From: Deinococcus marmoris DSM 12784
GTDB taxonomy: Bacteria > Deinococcota > Deinococci > Deinococcales > Deinococcaceae
Length of the DNA: 38,264 nt
Direction: 5' to 3'
NCBI RefSeq assembly: GCF_000701405.1
Contig: NZ_JNIV01000043.1
Span: 1 to 38,264 of the forward strand
The stretch's first letter is position 1, and each line of letters starts with the position of its first letter. The position numbers were made by a program, and so were the translations under genes. The notes beneath the pieces were generated by a model. It was not told the DNA's origin and did no database searches. It worked only from the letters and a program-made list of their open reading frames with translations. Of this stretch, positions 36,739 through 38,264 are shown piece by piece.

Positions 36739-37193
36739 AGGGTGGAGCCTCCTTCGGAAAGATCGGCGGGGTTAATCACTTGAATGCCGAAACGTTTGAA
36801 ATCAGCGACGTTTCTGGTCAGAATTGCATCCAGACCATGAACTTGCAAAGCAGCAGCGAGGCGGGCGTCATGTGTGGGCTTGCCTGAAACCTGATGTTGG
36901 GTCACCAGGGTCAGCCAGCGGGGGAAAATTTCGGGGGAATCGGCGAGCAGAGGAACATGCGCCAGGAAGCGGTTCATTCCCAGCGCCACATCTGCGGGCG
37001 AAAGGCCGAATCCGCTGGCTGCTCCAGCGGGCCGAGTCATCACCGCCCACATTTCGTAGATGCACTGCGGCACCACGAAAAGTTCATGCCCACTGCCATA
37101 AAGCTGACGCACTGCTGCGGTCATCACGGCATGGTCTGAATCGCTGGTATTGACCAGTCTCAATGCAATGTTCGTATCCAATAAAACGCGCAT
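36735..37193 (-). CDS. vapC: PIN-domain ribonuclease toxin, VapC-like
   Basis: The 152-residue protein has the PIN acidic residues D6 (VLLDTN), E47 (CIYEMW), D109 (PTHDARLAA) and the TRNVADFKRFGI tail. Such toxins cleave tRNA or rRNA and are held inactive by a cognate antitoxin. The antitoxin gene overlaps its start (TGATG) and its stop overlaps the dihydropyrimidinase ATG (ATGA), so it is part of the same transcript or was inserted exactly at its head. Confidence 0.85.
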   Translation of the reverse strand: MRVLLDTNIALRLVNTSDSDHAVMTAAVRQLYGSGHELFVVPQCIYEMWAVMTRPAGAASGFGLSPADVALGMNRFLAHVPLLADSPEIFPRWLTLVTQHQVSGKPTHDARLAAALQVHGLDAILTRNVADFKRFGIQVINPADLSEGGSTL

Positions 37194-37456
37194 CAGTCGT
37201 AGATATCGTCTCTGACATCATAATCGGCAGGCCAGCTTACGCCAGTTGTTCTGGCGATACTGGCAACGAAGTGGTCAAACGCCGCCATCCGTTCCCCCAC
37301 ATCCTCAATCTCATGCAAGCGCCGGGGCCGGGGCGTCAGCGAGACGATCTGGCCATCGGCTTGAAGTTCAAATTCGCGGTTTTTGAGGGTTTCCAACGTC
37401 GCGGCGTCGGTTTGCACGCGCCCTTCATTGTCAATCCGAATTTTTGCGGCGGTCAT
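37193..37456 (-). CDS. vapB: VapB-like antitoxin
   Basis: The 87-residue product lies directly before the PIN toxin with a one-base overlap. The C-terminus (DYDVRDDIYD) has the acidic toxin-neutralising tail common in VapB proteins. The N-terminal half (AAKIRIDNEGRVQTDAATLE) would be the DNA-binding/dimerisation part, though the fold class is unclear. A GGAGG ribosome site precedes the ATG at 37456. The assignment rests on position plus tail. Confidence 0.7.
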   Translation of the reverse strand: MTAAKIRIDNEGRVQTDAATLETLKNREFELQADGQIVSLTPRPRRLHEIEDVGERMAAFDHFVASIARTTGVSWPADYDVRDDIYD

Positions 37457-37487
37457 GTGGCCTCCATATTATCTCAAGAGAAAAAAA

Positions 37488-37957
37488 TCAGAGTTCCGTC
37501 TGAGAAAAAACGGCCTGAATTTTGTCTTTCTGAGATTGAGACAGCTCTACCATAAAGTGGTCATGCGGTATCGTTAGAAGTTCATTATCTAGTTCGCGTC
37601 CCACGGGCAGCTCTCCTCCTTTCTCATAAACCAGTGAACCGCCAAGATCAAGGTACAACTGAATTCTACGTTCAAATCCAGACATTCTGCATTCAATAGC
37701 TTCAACGAGCCTAGCCTCAAGCTTGATTGAGGCTGGCTCATCTCTTTCTCCCTCGTCCCAGAATTTAATAGATGAAGGTGCGTCCGGCATGGGTGATAGA
37801 TACCAGACCGCAAAGCCGCCTAAAGTATTTAAAAAAATACCAGTTTGTGTCATTTCGTAAAAACTGGCGTCACTGACTGCTTCGCCCCACTGCTCATCAT
37901 AGTCCAGGCAATCCAATCTAATATCTAGATAATCACTTGGATTTCGTAAGTCATAGT
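37488..37957 (-). pseudogene. Unknown low-GC gene, C-terminal remnant cut by IS
   Basis: About 155 codons from the IS boundary to the stop at 37488 encode an acidic, uncharacterised sequence (FYEMTQTGIFLNTLGGFAVW, then ...ELPVGRELDNELLTI). The open frame runs upstream into the IS but only as an antisense reading. Base composition is clearly AT-richer than the surrounding genes, pointing to foreign origin. No family recognised. It sits upstream of and in the same direction as vapBC. Confidence 0.6.
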
Positions 37958-38264
37958 CTTCAGTACTGGACAACTTGATGTTGACAGTGTTCTGAACGGC
38001 ATTTTTGCCGTTTGGGCATTTGATCGTAGTCTGAAACGGCAGTAGGCGGCTTCCTGAAGCTGTGAAACAAGAAGAAGCCGCCCAGATCGACGCTATCAAG
38101 TTCGTCCAGCTCCTGAAAGAGCGCTTCCCCTTCTTGCGCCGCGATACCCTGCAACGTGCCCAGGATGCGATATGTGCGCTGATTGAGCAGCGCTCCACCA
38201 ATCAGCAGCAGTGGTCCCAGGCCATGCCTGGGACTGGCTCCCCAGAAGCCAAGAAAAAGCGTCT
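37958..38264 (+). mobile_element. Insertion sequence, 5' end (copy 2, runs off window)
   Basis: This 307-bp segment is the gapless inverted counterpart of 41-347. Its terminus begins CTTCAGTACTGGACAAC. The two copies differ at many positions, so they are separate insertions of related elements rather than ends of one element. It interrupts the low-GC gene on its left. Confidence 0.8.
38062..38264 (+). CDS. Transposase, N-terminal part (copy 2)
   Basis: A GTG at 38062 opens a frame reading MKQEEAAQIDAIKFVQLLKE then RFPFLRRDTLQRAQDAICAL, continuing to the window edge. It corresponds residue by residue to the transposase of copy 1, which starts with ATG at the same place. Incomplete; activity cannot be judged. 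Confidence 0.75.
   Translation, partial: MKQEEAAQIDAIKFVQLLKERFPFLRRDTLQRAQDAICALIEQRSTNQQQWSQAMPGTGSPEAKKKR

Noticed and set aside
37958..38201. Upstream extension of the low-GC remnant into the IS
   Set aside because: That part is the reverse strand of the transposase reading frame and merely lacks stops; the native gene ended at the IS border.

Overview
The window looks like an accessory replicon (plasmid or megaplasmid) of a Deinococcus-like bacterium. This is inferred from the high-GC coding style with frequent ATGA/TTGA gene overlaps and some TTG/GTG starts, from a RepA-type initiator next to a long iteron array, and from the transposase and enzyme repertoire. No rRNA or tRNA gene was seen, and no parAB. 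Both window edges lie inside related but non-identical copies of one insertion sequence. The copies face outward, so the window is probably a segment or contig bounded by repeats.

Layout. (1) 1-347: IS copy, which cuts off the front of a sugar-phosphate isomerase-like gene. (2) 348-5002: a glycan/mannoside utilisation operon (isomerase remnant, Gfo/Idh/MocA oxidoreductase, GH2 beta-mannosidase, a second isomerase), followed by an ABC exporter (5162-6976). (3) 7100-10661, minus strand: a branched-chain amino acid-type (Liv) ABC transporter in which permease LivM and ATPase LivG are one polypeptide; no binding-protein gene adjoins it. (4) 10690-13260: the replication region. It has an AT-rich stretch, a long imperfect palindrome, eleven direct 19-bp iterons on a roughly 33-bp pitch, the rep gene, two outlying inverted iterons and a perfect 26-bp palindrome. 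(5) 13359-17497: a MerR-family regulator with a quinone oxidoreductase-like gene, divergent from an acyl-CoA dehydrogenase and an alpha/beta hydrolase. The divergent promoter carries an ACGT-NN-ACGT palindrome. (6) 17472-22963: a low-GC, divergent, probably secreted subtilisin-like protease, a SARP/BTAD-NTPase-TPR regulator, and two small exported proteins of unknown function. (7) 23010-27742, minus strand: nagA, then a cyclic-di-GMP pair (GAF-GAF-HD-GYP and TPR-GGDEF). (8) 27883-37456, minus strand: a pyrimidine/hydantoin-type catabolic and uptake locus. In transcription order it reads VapB and VapC-like toxin-antitoxin, dihydropyrimidinase, ABC ATPase, two permeases, NMT1/THI5-like binding protein, MetX-like hydrolase, N-carbamoyl amidohydrolase and a luciferase-like monooxygenase broken by an in-frame TAA. 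(9) 37488-38264: a low-GC gene remnant cut by the second IS copy.

How the parts fit. Region 8 reads as import of a cyclic amide (pyrimidine or hydantoin-like) that is ring-opened by the dihydropyrimidinase and decarbamoylated by the amidohydrolase. Region 5 looks like acyl-CoA catabolism under a LiuR-like MerR regulator. Regions 2 and 7 add carbohydrate and amino-sugar salvage. The most unusual signals are the 14-base match between an IS terminus and the replication iterons, the gene-sized low-GC divergent protease beside a giant SARP regulator, the nonsense codon in the monooxygenase gene, and toxin-antitoxin genes overlapping a metabolic operon.
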